Source of the DNA: Gordonia sp. OPL2
GTDB lineage: Bacteria > Actinomycetota > Actinomycetes > Mycobacteriales > Mycobacteriaceae
Direction of reading: 5' to 3'
Length of the DNA: 64,000 bases
Assembly: GCF_003797825.1 (NCBI RefSeq)
Contig: NZ_RKME01000002.1
Coordinates: 1-64,000 of the forward strand
Position 1 is the first letter of the stretch. The number at the start of each line of letters is the position of its first letter. A program made the position numbers and the translations under genes. The notes beneath the pieces were generated by a model, which was not told the origin of the DNA, made no database searches, and saw only the letters and a list, made by a program, of their open reading frames with translations. This document shows positions 46,315-56,496 of the stretch, one piece after another.

Positions 46315-49128
46315 GTGACCGAACAGGCAGAGCACACGACCACCGCCGGAGGCAACGGTTCCGGACCGTCGGGCGCCGCCGGCAGTGATCGCAACCGCGT
46401 CCGCGTCATCCGGGAGGGCGTGGCGTCGTACCTGCCCGACATCGACCCCGACGAGACCGGCGAGTGGCTCGAGTCCTTCGACAAACTCCTCGATCACGCG
46501 GGGCCCGGGCGAGCCCGGTATCTGATGCTCCGACTGCTGGAGCGGGCCGGTGAGAAGCGTGTCGCGATTCCGTCGCTGACCTCCACCGACTACGTGAACA
46601 CCATCCCGACCGAGAACGAACCGTGGTTCCCCGGCGACGAAGAAGTCGAGCGGCGCTTCCGCGCATTCATCCGATGGAACGCCGCGATCATGGTCCATCG
46701 CGCCCAGCGTCCCGGTGTGGGCGTCGGCGGGCACATCTCGACGTACGCGTCGTCGGCGGCGCTCTACGAGGTCGGCTTCAACCACTTCTTCCGCGGCACC
46801 GACCACTCCGGCGGTGGCGATCAGATCTTCATCCAGGGCCACGCGTCCCCGGGCATCTACGCCCGCGCGTTCCTCGAGGGACGCATCGACGAGAAGCGCA
46901 TGGACGGCTTCCGTCAGGAGCACAGCCATGCCGGCGAGGGCGGCGGCCTGCCGTCCTATCCGCACCCGCGTCTGATGCCGGAGTTCTGGCAGTTCCCCAC
47001 GGTCTCGATGGGCCTGGGCCCGATGAACGCGATCTACCAGGCACGGTTCAACCACTACCTGCACGATCGCGGGATCACCGACACCTCTGATCAGCACGTG
47101 TGGGCGTTCCTCGGCGACGGCGAGATGGACGAACCGGAGTCGCGCGGATTCGCGAGCTTCGCGGCCACCGAGGGTCTCGACAACCTCACCTTCGTCATCA
47201 ACTGCAACCTGCAGCGTCTCGACGGTCCCGTGCGCGGCAACGGCAAGATCATCCAGGAGCTCGAGTCGTTCTTCCGCGGCGCCGGCTGGAACGTCATCAA
47301 GGTGATCTGGGGTCGCGAGTGGGATTCGCTGCTGCACGCCGACCGCGACGGCGCGCTGGTCAACCTGATGAACACCACCCCCGACGGCGACTTCCAGACC
47401 TACAAGGCCAACGACGGCGCGTTCGTCCGCGAACACTTCTTCAATCGCGACCCGCGAACGAAGGAACTGGTCAAGGACCTCTCCGACGCCGAGATCTGGA
47501 ATCTCAAGCGCGGCGGTCACGACTATCGCAAGATCCACGCCGCCTACGCCGCGGCCATGGCACACAAGGGACAGCCGACCGTCATCCTGGCGCACACCAT
47601 CAAGGGCTACACGCTGGGCAAGCACTTCGAGGGACGCAACGCGACCCACCAGATGAAGAAGCTGACCCTCGACGATCTCAAGGCCTTCCGCGACAGCACC
47701 CGTATCCCGATCAGCGACGCGCAGCTCGAGGAGAATCCCTACGTGCCGCCGTACTACCACCCGGGACCGGATGCGCCCGAGATCCGTTACATGCTCGATC
47801 GGCGCAAGTCGCTCGGCGGGTTCCTGCCTGCGCGGCGAACGACGTCGAAGGTTCTGCGGCCCGATGTCAGCAAGGCACTCAAGACCACCGCCAAGGGGTC
47901 CGGGAAGCAGCAGGTCGCCACCACCATGGCACTCGTGCGCATCTTCAAGGATCTGTTGCGCGACAAGGAGATCGGGAAGCGGATCGTGCCGATCATCCCC
48001 GATGAGGCCCGCACGTTCGGCATGGACTCGTGGTTCCCGACACTCAAGATCTACAACCGCAACGGGCAGCTCTACACCTCGGTCGACGCGGAGCTGATGC
48101 TGGCATACAAGGAGAGCAACGAGGGCCAGATCCTGCACGAGGGCATCAACGAGGCGGGGTCGGCTGCGTCGTTCACCGCCGTCGGGACGTCCTACTCCAC
48201 CCACGACGAGCCGATGATCCCGCTGTACATCTTCTACTCGATGTTCGGCTTCCAGCGCACCGGCGACAGCTTCTGGGCCGCGGCCGATCAGATGGCGCGT
48301 GGGTTCGTGATCGGCGCGACGGCCGGTCGCACCACACTGACCGGCGAGGGCCTGCAGCACGCCGACGGCCAGTCGCCCCTGCTGGCGGCGACGAACCCCG
48401 CGGTGGCCGCCTACGATCCCGCGTTCGCGTTCGAACTCGGGCACATCATCGCCGACGGTCTCGAGCGGATGTACGGCGAGGAGCCGGAGAACATCTACTA
48501 CTACCTCACCGTCTACAACGAGCCGATCAGTCAGCCGGCCGAGCCGGAGAACCTCGACGTCGCGGGGGTGCTGAAGGGCATCTACCGCTTCGCCGAGGCG
48601 CCGTCGGACAAGAAGTTCCCGGCGAACATCCTGGTGTCGGGCGTGACCATGCCCGATGCGCTGCGGGCCGCCGAGCTGCTCGCAGACGAGTGGGATGTCG
48701 GCGCGAACGTGTACTCGGTGACCTCGTGGAGCGAGCTCGCCCGCGACGGCATCCGCGCCGACCGCGACTCGGTGCGGGAGCCGGCCGCCGATCACCCGCG
48801 GCCGTATCTGACCGAGGTGCTCGCCGACGTCCCGGGTCCGGTGGTCGCGGTCAGCGATTACATGCGGGGCGTGCAGGAGCAGATCCGCGCGTACGTGCCC
48901 GGCACCTATCTGACGCTGGGCACCGACGGATTCGGGTTCTCCGACACGCGCCCGGCCGCCCGCCGGTACTTCAACGTGGACGCGGAGTCGATCGTCGTCG
49001 GCGTCCTGGTCGCATTGGCCCGTGACGGCCACATACCGGCCACCGTTGCCGCCGAGGCCGCGGAGAAGTATCAGATCACCGACGTCGCAGCCGCTCCCGA
49101 ACCGACAGGTGACCCGGGCGTCGCATGA
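46315..49128 (+). CDS. aceE: Pyruvate dehydrogenase E1 component AceE (homodimeric)
   Basis: A 937-residue thiamine-diphosphate enzyme that decarboxylates pyruvate and passes the acetyl group to lipoyl E2. The cofactor motif is [14 protein letters not shown], ending in VINCNLQ, and [16 protein letters not shown] is typical of the AceE-type, single-chain E1. The length is normal. The start is GTG at 46315 following GGAGTAGG; the open frame further upstream is not conserved. Downstream comes the MabR-like regulator, as in Rv2241-Rv2242. Its E2 partner needs lipoate, made by LipA at the window's start. Confidence 0.96.
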   Translation: MTEQAEHTTTAGGNGSGPSGAAGSDRNRVRVIREGVASYLPDIDPDETGEWLESFDKLLDHAGPGRARYLMLRLLERAGEKRVAIPSLTSTDYVNTIPTENEPWFPGDEEVERRFRAFIRWNAAIMVHRAQRPGVGVGGHISTYASSAALYEVGFNHFFRGTDHSGGGDQIFIQGHASPGIYARAFLEGRIDEKRMDGFRQEHSHAGEGGGLPSYPHPRLMPEFWQFPTVSMGLGPMNAIYQARFNHYLHDRGITDTSDQHVWAFLGDGEMDEPESRGFASFAATEGLDNLTFVINCNLQRLDGPVRGNGKIIQELESFFRGAGWNVIKVIWGREWDSLLHADRDGALVNLMNTTPDGDFQTYKANDGAFVREHFFNRDPRTKELVKDLSDAEIWNLKRGGHDYRKIHAAYAAAMAHKGQPTVILAHTIKGYTLGKHFEGRNATHQMKKLTLDDLKAFRDSTRIPISDAQLEENPYVPPYYHPGPDAPEIRYMLDRRKSLGGFLPARRTTSKVLRPDVSKALKTTAKGSGKQQVATTMALVRIFKDLLRDKEIGKRIVPIIPDEARTFGMDSWFPTLKIYNRNGQLYTSVDAELMLAYKESNEGQILHEGINEAGSAASFTAVGTSYSTHDEPMIPLYIFYSMFGFQRTGDSFWAAADQMARGFVIGATAGRTTLTGEGLQHADGQSPLLAATNPAVAAYDPAFAFELGHIIADGLERMYGEEPENIYYYLTVYNEPISQPAEPENLDVAGVLKGIYRFAEAPSDKKFPANILVSGVTMPDALRAAELLADEWDVGANVYSVTSWSELARDGIRADRDSVREPAADHPRPYLTEVLADVPGPVVAVSDYMRGVQEQIRAYVPGTYLTLGTDGFGFSDTRPAARRYFNVDAESIVVGVLVALARDGHIPATVAAEAAEKYQITDVAAAPEPTGDPGVA

Positions 49129-49284
49129 TCTCGTGAGTGTCGTCGGGCCGATCGGGCCGACGACGCCCCCGCGATCCACCATCAACGCGAACGTGGCCGT
49201 TCACCGCTTCCGGCGGTGGGCGGCCACGGTGCGTCGTGGCCGACGTGGGACGGACCCGCTGCGGACCGACGAGACTACATTGAG

Positions 49285-50559
49285 ATGGTGACCGACGCGG
49301 GCGTGAACCAGGAGCCACCGACGGCCGACGTGTTCGGCGAGCGTGGGGCTCATGTCCCCGCACCGGCGACCGTGCACGACGCGCTGCCGGACACGCTCCT
49401 GCGCCGGGTCAAGCAGTACAGCGGGCGTCTGGCGACCGAGGCCGTCCACTCCATGCAGGATCAGTTGCCCTACTTCGGGGATCTCGACGCCGCCCAGCGC
49501 GCCAGTGTCCAGCTGGTGGTCCAGACCGCGGTGGTGAATTTCGTCGAGTGGATTCAGGATCCCGAGGGCAACGTCAAGTTCACGGTCCAGGCGTTCCAGG
49601 TCGTCCCCCAGGACCTGGCACGCCGGATCACGCTGCTGCAGACCGTCGAGATGGTCCGCGTCGCGATGGAGTTCTTCGAGAAGTGGCTGCCGCTGCTGGC
49701 GCGCAACGACGCGCAACTCCGGGCGCTCACCGAATCGGTCCTGCGGTACGGCCGTGAGATCGGATTCGCGGCCGCCTCGATCTACGCGTCCGCAGCCGAA
49801 TCCCGCGGAGCCTGGGACTCCCGGCTCGAGGCCCTGGTCGTCGATGCCGTGGTCCGCGGCGACACCGGACCGCAGCTGCTGTCCCGGGCCGCCGCGTTGA
49901 ACTGGGACTCCGATGCCCCGGCGACCATCATCGTCGGCGCCCCTCCCCCCGAGCAGAACGTGTCGGTCCCGCTGGCCATCCACAACACGGCCAAGCAGTA
50001 CGACCGATCCGCGTTGTCGGTCGTCCAGGGCAAGTTCCTCGTCGCGATCGTCAGCGGGCCGATTCGGACGTCCGAACGGTTCGTCACCGAGCTGCTGAAG
50101 CATTTCGCCGAGGGACCCGTGGTGATCGGCCCGACGATGCCCAACCTCGGCAGCGCACACGCCAGCTCGAACGAGGCGATGGCGGGTATCGCGGCGGTCG
50201 TCGGCTGGCCCAGCGCCCCCAGGCCGGTCCACAGCCTCGAACTGCTGCCGGAACGGGCACTCAACGGCGACACCTCGGCGATGGCTGCCCTGAACGACAC
50301 ACTGGTGCGTCCACTGGCCAAAGGCGGCACCACCCTGAACGCGACGCTCGAGGCATATCTGGACTCGGGAGGGTCTGTCGAAAGTTGCGCGCGCGTACTG
50401 TATATCCATCCAAATACAGTTCGGTACAGATTAAAGAAGATCGCAGAGATCACCGGACGTGACCCAACTAACCCTCGTGATGGCTACGTACTGAGGGTCG
50501 CGGCGACTGTGGGTCGATTGACACACTTACAAAACGAAACGCAAACATCCGCCACTTGA
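49285..50559 (+). CDS. mabR: PucR/CdaR-type regulator, MabR-like (Rv2242)
   Basis: A 424-residue transcriptional regulator. The C-terminal PucR helix-turn-helix is SCARVLYIHPNTVRYRLKKI (about residues 369-388), and the larger part is an N-terminal GAF/CdaR-like sensor region. In M. tuberculosis the syntenic Rv2242 (MabR) binds the promoter of the fabD-acpM-kasA operon and represses it, and the same gene order is kept here. The last 180 bases are markedly AT-richer than the rest and include two TTA leucine codons (50431 and 50527), which are rare in such GC-rich genomes. Start ATG at 49285. Confidence 0.88.
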   Translation: MVTDAGVNQEPPTADVFGERGAHVPAPATVHDALPDTLLRRVKQYSGRLATEAVHSMQDQLPYFGDLDAAQRASVQLVVQTAVVNFVEWIQDPEGNVKFTVQAFQVVPQDLARRITLLQTVEMVRVAMEFFEKWLPLLARNDAQLRALTESVLRYGREIGFAAASIYASAAESRGAWDSRLEALVVDAVVRGDTGPQLLSRAAALNWDSDAPATIIVGAPPPEQNVSVPLAIHNTAKQYDRSALSVVQGKFLVAIVSGPIRTSERFVTELLKHFAEGPVVIGPTMPNLGSAHASSNEAMAGIAAVVGWPSAPRPVHSLELLPERALNGDTSAMAALNDTLVRPLAKGGTTLNATLEAYLDSGGSVESCARVLYIHPNTVRYRLKKIAEITGRDPTNPRDGYVLRVAATVGRLTHLQNETQTSAT

Positions 50560-50669
50560 GCAACAGCAGTCACACCCATATTTTCACGTTTGTGCTGATC
50601 AACCTTCTGAGGACACATTTTCATAACGCATCTCAGAGTGATGACGAACCAGTGACCCCTTCGATGAAG

Positions 50670-50688
50670 TTTGTGGGAACCCTACAAA
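50670..50688. promoter_or_regulatory. Inverted repeat in the fabD operon promoter (candidate MabR site)
   Basis: TTTGT-N9-ACAAA with two further matching pairs inside lies 66-84 bases before the GTG start of fabD. MabR of mycobacteria is known to bind a long inverted repeat upstream of fabD. The region 50560-50754 is AT-rich for this genome. Assignment of this precise repeat to MabR is inferred. Confidence 0.4.
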
Positions 50689-50754
50689 TGCGCACCACAA
50701 GGTTCATCGGTCACAACACCCACAAAACCACCGCCGACGGTGTTCTCTGGTCAC

Positions 50755-51663
50755 GTGCTTTCGATCCTCGCGCCCGGACAGGGCTCACAGACGCCCGGCA
50801 TGCTCTCCACGTGGGTGGAACTCGCCGGTGCCCGTGACCAGCTTTCGACGTGGTCGAAACTGGTCGGCCTCGATCTCGAGCGGCTCGGGACCACCGCGAC
50901 CGCGGACGAGATCACCGACACGGCGGTCACCCAGCCGCTGGTCGTGGCGTCCGCCCTGCTCGCCTTCGACGAGCTGAGCAAGCGCGCCCCGCTGCCCGAG
51001 AACGCGATCGTCGCCGGACACTCGGTCGGCGAACTCGCGGCCGCGGCCATCACCGGGGTCATCAGCGCCGACGAGGCCGTCACGCTGGCCGCGATCCGCG
51101 GTGCGGAGATGGCCAAGGCATGTGCGCTCGAGCCCACCATCATGGCGGCCGTGCTCGGCGGGGACGAGGCCACCGTCCTGGCCCGCCTCGAGGAGCTCGA
51201 TCTGATCCCGGCCAACCGCAACGCGGCCGGACAGATCGTCGCCGCGGGCAAGGTCGAGGCCATCGAGGCCCTGATCGCCGACCCGCCGGAGAAGGCCCGC
51301 GTGCGCAAGCTCGCCGTCGCCGGCGCCTTCCACACCCGATTCATGGCCCCGGCCCAGGATGCTGTGGCCGCGGCGGCCGCGCAGATCACTCCCGCCGACC
51401 CCACCCGCACCCTGCTCTCGAATTCCGACGGTCTGCCTGTAACGAATGGCGCCGATGCACTGACAAAACTAGTGGGACAGGTGACGAAACCGGTCCGTTG
51501 GGACCTGTGCTCGGGTTACATGCGCGAACAGGCCACCACTGCCGTCGTCGAGCTTCCGCCTGCAGGCACGCTCGTCGGCATCTCGAAGCGAGAGTTGAAG
51601 GGCACGCCGACGCTGGCGCTCAAGTCGCCCGACGACCTCGACAACATCACCGAACTTGGATAG
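50755..51663 (+). CDS. fabD: Malonyl-CoA:ACP transacylase FabD
   Basis: Loads malonyl groups on the acyl carrier protein for fatty acid and mycolic acid elongation. The 302-residue length equals the M. tuberculosis enzyme. APGQGSQ forms the oxyanion loop and Ser90 in AGHSVGE is the nucleophile; the catalytic histidine is in GAFHTRFM. I chose GTG 50755 (start MLSILAPGQGSQ); another GTG at 50740 is in frame. The 128-base gap to acpM is the only sizeable one in the operon. Confidence 0.94.
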   Translation: MLSILAPGQGSQTPGMLSTWVELAGARDQLSTWSKLVGLDLERLGTTATADEITDTAVTQPLVVASALLAFDELSKRAPLPENAIVAGHSVGELAAAAITGVISADEAVTLAAIRGAEMAKACALEPTIMAAVLGGDEATVLARLEELDLIPANRNAAGQIVAAGKVEAIEALIADPPEKARVRKLAVAGAFHTRFMAPAQDAVAAAAAQITPADPTRTLLSNSDGLPVTNGADALTKLVGQVTKPVRWDLCSGYMREQATTAVVELPPAGTLVGISKRELKGTPTLALKSPDDLDNITELG

Positions 51664-51791
51664 AGGTCGCGGCGGGACGCCGTGACCCCCGGAAAACCGG
51701 CCAACCGGTTGTCCAAGCACCCAGAGACCCGTGTGGTTCGAGGGTGCTCCGGATTGCACACATCGAGCGAAAACAAGAAGGGAACCACACA

Positions 51792-52097
51792 GTGGCTGCC
51801 ACCCAGGAACAACTCATCGCCGGCATCGCCGAGATCATCGAAGAAGTGACCGGCATCGAGCCGTCCGAGGTGACGATGGAGAAGTCGTTCGTCGACGACC
51901 TCGACATCGACTCGCTGTCGATGGTGGAGATCGCCGTGCAGACCGAGGACAAGTACGGCGTGAAGATCCCGGATGAGGATCTCGCCGGACTGCGCACCGT
52001 CGGCGACGCCGTCGCCTACATCCAGAAGCTCGAGGCCGAGAACCCCGAAGCTGCTGCCGCCATCAAGGCCCAGGTCGAGGCAGACCAGAACTCGTGA
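51792..52097 (+). CDS. acpM: Meromycolate acyl carrier protein AcpM
   Basis: A 101-residue acyl carrier protein that holds growing meromycolate chains on 4'-phosphopantetheine. The prosthetic group attaches to Ser41 in DIDSLSMVE. The extended C-terminus ([18 protein letters not shown]) is the hallmark of AcpM as opposed to general ACPs. The start is GTG at 51792 after AGAAGGGA. Its stop overlaps the kasA start (GTGA). Confidence 0.95.
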   Translation: MAATQEQLIAGIAEIIEEVTGIEPSEVTMEKSFVDDLDIDSLSMVEIAVQTEDKYGVKIPDEDLAGLRTVGDAVAYIQKLEAENPEAAAAIKAQVEADQNS

Positions 52098-53365
52098 GCT
52101 CCCCCTCCCTCCGCGAATACTCCACGCTGGGTGGGAACTTCCCGAGTGTGGTGGTCACCTCGATGGTGGCCACCACCTCGCTGGGCGAAGATCTGGACAC
52201 CACCTGGAAGAAGCTGCTTGCGGGTGAGTCGGGCATCCGTGTACTGACCGACGACTTCGTCACCAAGTTCGGCGACCTTCCGTGCCGCATCGGCGGACGG
52301 CTGGTCAAGGACCCGGCCGAGGAGGTCACGCGCGTCGAGGCACGCCGCATGGCGTACGTCGAGCGCATCGCGCACGTCCTGAGCAAGCGCCTGTGGGCCC
52401 ACGCCGGCGAGCCCGAGGTCGATCCCGACCGACTGGCCGTCGTGCTGGGCACCGGTCAGGGTGGCGGCGACGCGATGGTCGACGCCGTCAAGGCGATCGA
52501 ATCATCGGGCAACTACCGCAAGGTCTCCCCGCTCGCCGTGTCGATGGCCATGCCCAACGGGCCGGCCGCAGTCACCGGCCTCAACGTGGGCGCCCGTGCA
52601 GGCGTCATCACCCCGGTCTCGGCGTGTTCGTCGGGTGCGGAGGCGATCGCGCACGCGTGGCGTCACATCGTCATGGGTGACGCCGACATGGTCGTCACCG
52701 GTGGCGTCGAGGGCCACATCGACGCGATTCCGATCGCGGCGTTCTCGATGATGCGGGCGATGAGCACGCGCAACGACGATCCGGCGGGTGCCTCGCGTCC
52801 GTTCGACAAGGATCGCGACGGCTTCGTGTTCGGTGAGGGCGCTGCGATGCTGATCCTCGAGCGCGAGGAGCACGCACGGGCACGTGGCGCGCACATCCAC
52901 GCACGAGTGCTCGGCGCGGGCATCACCTCTGATGGATTCCATCTGGTGGCGCCGGATCCGAGTGGTCAGGGCAACGCTCGCGCGATGACCCGGGCGATCC
53001 AGACCGCGGGTCTCACCAAAGCCGACATCACCCACATCAACGCGCACGCGACGTCGACTCCGATCGGCGACACGGCGGAGGCTGCGGGTATCACGGCGGC
53101 GATCGGGCAGCATGCCGCGGTCTATGCCCCCAAGTCGGCTCTCGGACACTCCATCGGCGCAGTCGGGGCGCTGGAGTCCGTGATCACCATCAAGAGCGTG
53201 GAGGAAGGTGTCATCCCTCCGACGCTCAACCTGGAGAACCAGGATCCCGAATGTGATGTCGACGTCGTGCACGGTGAAGCCCGCTACGGGCAGATCGATT
53301 ACGCGTTGAACAACTCGTTCGGATTCGGTGGGCACAACGTTGCGCTCGCCTTCGGTCGCTACTGA
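52094..53365 (+). CDS. kasA: Beta-ketoacyl-ACP synthase KasA
   Basis: Condensing enzyme of the FAS-II system that extends acyl-AcpM with malonyl-AcpM. The 423-residue protein has the nucleophile Cys178 in VSACSSG, and the histidines in NAHATSTP and LGHSIGAVG. Start is GTG at 52094, overlapping acpM by four bases. It is about seven residues longer at the N-terminus than the M. tuberculosis protein. The next gene is accD6 after 27 bases, so there is no kasB here. Confidence 0.95.
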   Translation: MSSPSLREYSTLGGNFPSVVVTSMVATTSLGEDLDTTWKKLLAGESGIRVLTDDFVTKFGDLPCRIGGRLVKDPAEEVTRVEARRMAYVERIAHVLSKRLWAHAGEPEVDPDRLAVVLGTGQGGGDAMVDAVKAIESSGNYRKVSPLAVSMAMPNGPAAVTGLNVGARAGVITPVSACSSGAEAIAHAWRHIVMGDADMVVTGGVEGHIDAIPIAAFSMMRAMSTRNDDPAGASRPFDKDRDGFVFGEGAAMLILEREEHARARGAHIHARVLGAGITSDGFHLVAPDPSGQGNARAMTRAIQTAGLTKADITHINAHATSTPIGDTAEAAGITAAIGQHAAVYAPKSALGHSIGAVGALESVITIKSVEEGVIPPTLNLENQDPECDVDVVHGEARYGQIDYALNNSFGFGGHNVALAFGRY

Positions 53366-53392
53366 TCAACACCCGACACCCAGGAGACACCG

Positions 53393-54844
53393 ATGACCAC
53401 ATTGGCTCCCATCACCGGCCATGAGGAAGCTGCGGATCCCCGTGACCCGCTGCTGCGTCTGACCAACTTCTTCGACGAAGGCTCGATGTCGCTCCTGCAC
53501 GCACGCGACAAGTCCGGCGTGCAGGCCGCCATCGGACAGGTCAACGGCGTCCGGACCGTCTCCTATTGCACCGATGGCACCGTGATGGGCGGTGCCATGG
53601 GTGTCGTCGGGTGTGCTCACATCGTCAACGCGATCGACACCGCGATCACCGAACAGGCGCCCGTCGTCGGCATCTGGCACTCCGGTGGCGCCCGACTGGC
53701 CGAAGGGGTCGAGGCCCTCCACGCGGTCGGCGGGGTGTTCGAGGCGATGGTGCGGGCATCCGGCTACGTACCGCAGATCTCGGTGGTCGTCGGCTTCGCC
53801 GCCGGCGGCGCCGCATATGGTCCCGCTCTCACCGATGTCGTGATCATGGCGCCCGCGGGACGCGTGTTCGTCACCGGGCCCGATGTCGTCAAGAGTGTCA
53901 CCGGGGAGTCCGTCGACATGGAGTCGCTCGGCGGTCCCCTCACCCACGGCAAGAAGTCCGGCGTCAGCCACATCACCGCCGACTCCGAGCCCGACGCGTA
54001 TTGGCGCGCACGGCGTCTGGTGTCGACGTTCAGCCAGCAGGGGCATTTCAACCGCGAGCAGGCCGAGGCCGGCGACACCGATCTCAAGGCCCTTCTCCCG
54101 GAGTCGAATCGACGCGCCTACGACGTGCACCCGGTCGTCGAACAGCTGCTCGACAACCAGCTGGCCGCCGACGGCGAGACCGAGATCTCCAGTTTCGAAG
54201 AGCTGCAAGCGAAATGGGCTCCCAACATCGTCATCGGTTTCGGCCGCCTGTCGGGTCGCAGTGTCGGCGTCATCGCCAACAACCCCCTCCGCATGGGTGG
54301 CTGCCTCAATTCCGAGAGTGCCGAGAAGGCCTCCCGGTTCGTCCGCCTGTGCGACGCCTTCGGTGTCCCGCTGATCGTCCTGACCGACGTTCCCGGTTAC
54401 CTGCCCGGTGTGGGCCAGGAGTGGAACGGCGTGGTCCGCCGCGGAGCGAAACTGCTGCACGCCTTTGCCGAGTGCACCGTCCCCCGGGTGACCCTGGTGA
54501 CCCGAAAGATCTACGGCGGCGCCTACATCGCGATGAACTCGCGCGCCCTCGGCGCGACCGCGGTCTTCGCGTGGCCGGGCTCGGAGGTCGCCGTCATGGG
54601 CGCCAAGGCCGCAGTCGGCATCCTGCACAAGAAGGCCCTGGCCGCAGCGCCGGACGACGAGCGCGAGGCACTGCACGACCGCCTGGCCGCCGAGCACGAG
54701 GCCATCGCCGGCGGTGTCGGGCGGGCGCAGTCGATCGGTGTCGTCGACGACGTCATCGACCCGGCCACCACCCGCAGCCGCATCGCCGAGGCCCTGGCCG
54801 CGGCACCGGCCCGACGTGGTCGCCACAAGAACATCCCACTCTGA
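53393..54844 (+). CDS. accD6: Acyl-CoA carboxylase beta subunit AccD6
   Basis: Carboxyltransferase of the biotin-dependent acetyl/propionyl-CoA carboxylase that makes malonyl-CoA for FabD. The 483-residue protein has the two crotonase-like halves; the acyl-CoA-binding glycine pairs are seen in HSGGARLAEGVEAL, GFAAGGAAYGPAL and RKIYGGAYIAMNSRA. Last gene of the fabD-acpM-kasA-accD6 operon, with ATG at 53393 shortly after GGAG. The alpha (biotin) subunit is not in this window. Position agrees with Rv2247, minus kasB. Confidence 0.95.
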   Translation: MTTLAPITGHEEAADPRDPLLRLTNFFDEGSMSLLHARDKSGVQAAIGQVNGVRTVSYCTDGTVMGGAMGVVGCAHIVNAIDTAITEQAPVVGIWHSGGARLAEGVEALHAVGGVFEAMVRASGYVPQISVVVGFAAGGAAYGPALTDVVIMAPAGRVFVTGPDVVKSVTGESVDMESLGGPLTHGKKSGVSHITADSEPDAYWRARRLVSTFSQQGHFNREQAEAGDTDLKALLPESNRRAYDVHPVVEQLLDNQLAADGETEISSFEELQAKWAPNIVIGFGRLSGRSVGVIANNPLRMGGCLNSESAEKASRFVRLCDAFGVPLIVLTDVPGYLPGVGQEWNGVVRRGAKLLHAFAECTVPRVTLVTRKIYGGAYIAMNSRALGATAVFAWPGSEVAVMGAKAAVGILHKKALAAAPDDEREALHDRLAAEHEAIAGGVGRAQSIGVVDDVIDPATTRSRIAEALAAAPARRGRHKNIPL

Positions 54845-54929
54845 CGTCGGCGGTTCGATCGGCGGCGGGCGAGCCTCGCGAACCCGCCGCACACTGAACC
54901 CGCCGCACATCGGACTCCTGCACACCACA

Positions 54930-54963
54930 ATTCGGCCCCGGCAGCTCGCTACCGGGGCCGAAT
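54930..54963 (+). terminator. Terminator-like hairpin after accD6
   Basis: Perfect 12-base arms ATTCGGCCCCGG (54930-54941) and CCGGGGCCGAAT (54952-54963) with a ten-base loop. It lies between accD6 and the convergent DUF3145 gene, so it could serve both. No T-run follows. Confidence 0.75.
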
Positions 54964-54978
54964 CTCGTAGGTGGGGGT

Positions 54979-55497
54979 CTATCCCACGCGTTGCTGCAGC
55001 CAGGTGACCTCGGCGCCCGCGCCACCCATGCGGTAGGGCTCGAGGGCCTCGTCCCACGCGGTGCCGATGGCCGCCTCGAGCTCGCCGGCGAGTCCGACGC
55101 TGTCGGGCTGGGATTCGATCAGCGAGCGCAGTTGCATCTCACCGATGATGACGTCGCCGTTGGCACTGGTCGACCCACGCCAGAGCCCGAGACCGGGCAC
55201 ATAGCTGAATCGCTCGCCATCGACACCGTCGCTGGCGTTCTCGGTCACCTCGAAACGCAGGGCCGACCATTCGCGCAACGCCGTCACCAGGCGCGCGCCA
55301 GTGCCGACTGGGCCGGCCCAGTCAACGGTGGCCCGTTGTAGACCGGGGTCGGCCTCCTGCGCGGACCACTTCAGGTTGGCCCGCGCATTCAGGGTCGACG
55401 ACAGAGCCCACTCCACATGCGGGCAGAGCGCCACCGGCGCCGAGTGGATGTACACCACTCCTGTTGTCATGTCCGCAAACTGATTCAGATTGCGCAC
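54979..55497 (-). CDS. DUF3145 family protein
   Basis: A 172-residue protein of unknown function, widespread in actinobacteria. Conserved blocks: VYIHSAPVALCPHVEWALSS, WALSSTLNARANLKWS and VGTGARLVTALREW. No signal peptide or membrane segment. The start is GTG at 55497, chosen because GGAGGTG lies eight bases before it; the frame is open for 15 codons further. A TCACA-N4-TGTGA palindrome (55557-55572) lies 60 bases before the start. The gene is convergent with accD6. Confidence 0.85.
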   Translation of the reverse strand: MRNLNQFADMTTGVVYIHSAPVALCPHVEWALSSTLNARANLKWSAQEADPGLQRATVDWAGPVGTGARLVTALREWSALRFEVTENASDGVDGERFSYVPGLGLWRGSTSANGDVIIGEMQLRSLIESQPDSVGLAGELEAAIGTAWDEALEPYRMGGAGAEVTWLQQRVG

Positions 55498-55556
55498 CTT
55501 GTTCACCTCCGGTTTCGACGAGGAACGTCTTCCCCAACACACCTCTCGAACCGGAT

Positions 55557-55572
55557 ATCACACTCGTGTGAT
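55557..55572. promoter_or_regulatory. Palindrome ATCACAC-TC-GTGTGAT
   Basis: Seven-base perfect arms around TC, 60 bases before the DUF3145 start. It has the same TCACA-N4-TGTGA layout as the palindrome at 62570-62585. The binding protein is unknown; the half-site order is opposite to the CRP consensus. Confidence 0.5.
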
Positions 55573-55621
55573 TAATTGTGCCTCATGTGGCCCGTGTTGC
55601 GCCAGTTTCTCGAGTGCTTTC

Positions 55622-56446
55622 TCAGGATTGGATTCTCCCCGAGATCTGGGCGACGACGGAGTCGTTGAACTCGCTCCACAAGGGCTTCGCCCATGCTCCG
55701 AACGGCCGATCGGTGAGCACCACACACGCGGCCTGCAGCTCGGGGTCCACCCAGCAGAATGTGCCGCTCTGCCCGAAATGGCCGTAGGTGCGGGGAGAGT
55801 TCCGGGTGCCGGTCCAGTGGGGGTGTTTGTCCGATCGGATCTCGAATCCGAGGCCCCAGTCGTTGGGGCGGTGCTTGCCGTAACCGGGGACGAAACCGTC
55901 GAGGCCCGGGAAGTGCACCGACGTCGCGGTCTCGAGGGTCGCCGTCGAGACGAGCGTCGGCGACAGCAGTTCACCCGCGAACAGCGACAGGTCAGCAACC
56001 GTGGAGCGGGCGCCGTGGCCGGCCGGGCCCGCCAGCTCCGACGACGCCATCTGCAGGGGCTCTGCGACGGCCTGGCGCAGGTAGTCGGCGAACGGGATCT
56101 CCGTGACCGCCTCGATCGTCTCGGCCAACACCTCGAACCCGGCGCTGGAGTAGATGCGCTGTGTGGCCGGCGGGGCGGCGACGTCGCGGCCGTCGAAGGC
56201 GAGCCCCGACGCATGTGCGAGCAGGTGAGCGACCGTTGCCCCCGGCGGACCCGCCGCATCGTCGAGTTCGGTCGCCCCCTCCTCCACCGCGACGAGAACG
56301 GCCTCGGCCACCAGGAGTTTGGTGACCGAGGCCAGTTCGAAGACGCGTCCGGTGTCGCCGAAATCGTCGACGACACCGGACGGGGTGATGATCGCGGCCG
56401 CCACGTTGTCGGCAGGCCACTGCGCTAGGGCATCGAGTGCTGACAC
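55622..56446 (-). CDS. Beta-lactamase-fold serine hydrolase (class C-like)
   Basis: A 274-residue serine hydrolase/penicillin-binding-protein-like enzyme. The SxxK motif is SVTK (Ser40-Lys43), the tyrosine motif is YSSAGF, and HFGQSG stands for the third motif. No signal peptide is visible, so it is probably cytosolic, like several mycobacterial esterases of this fold. Substrate unknown; a true beta-lactamase is unlikely. It is 124 bases downstream-facing of the DUF3145 gene on the same strand. Confidence 0.85.
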   Translation of the reverse strand: MSALDALAQWPADNVAAAIITPSGVVDDFGDTGRVFELASVTKLLVAEAVLVAVEEGATELDDAAGPPGATVAHLLAHASGLAFDGRDVAAPPATQRIYSSAGFEVLAETIEAVTEIPFADYLRQAVAEPLQMASSELAGPAGHGARSTVADLSLFAGELLSPTLVSTATLETATSVHFPGLDGFVPGYGKHRPNDWGLGFEIRSDKHPHWTGTRNSPRTYGHFGQSGTFCWVDPELQAACVVLTDRPFGAWAKPLWSEFNDSVVAQISGRIQS

Positions 56447-56496
56447 ATCGCAACCCTACCGACGCGCACCCGGGCAGGAGCCCGAGGGAGCCGGGG

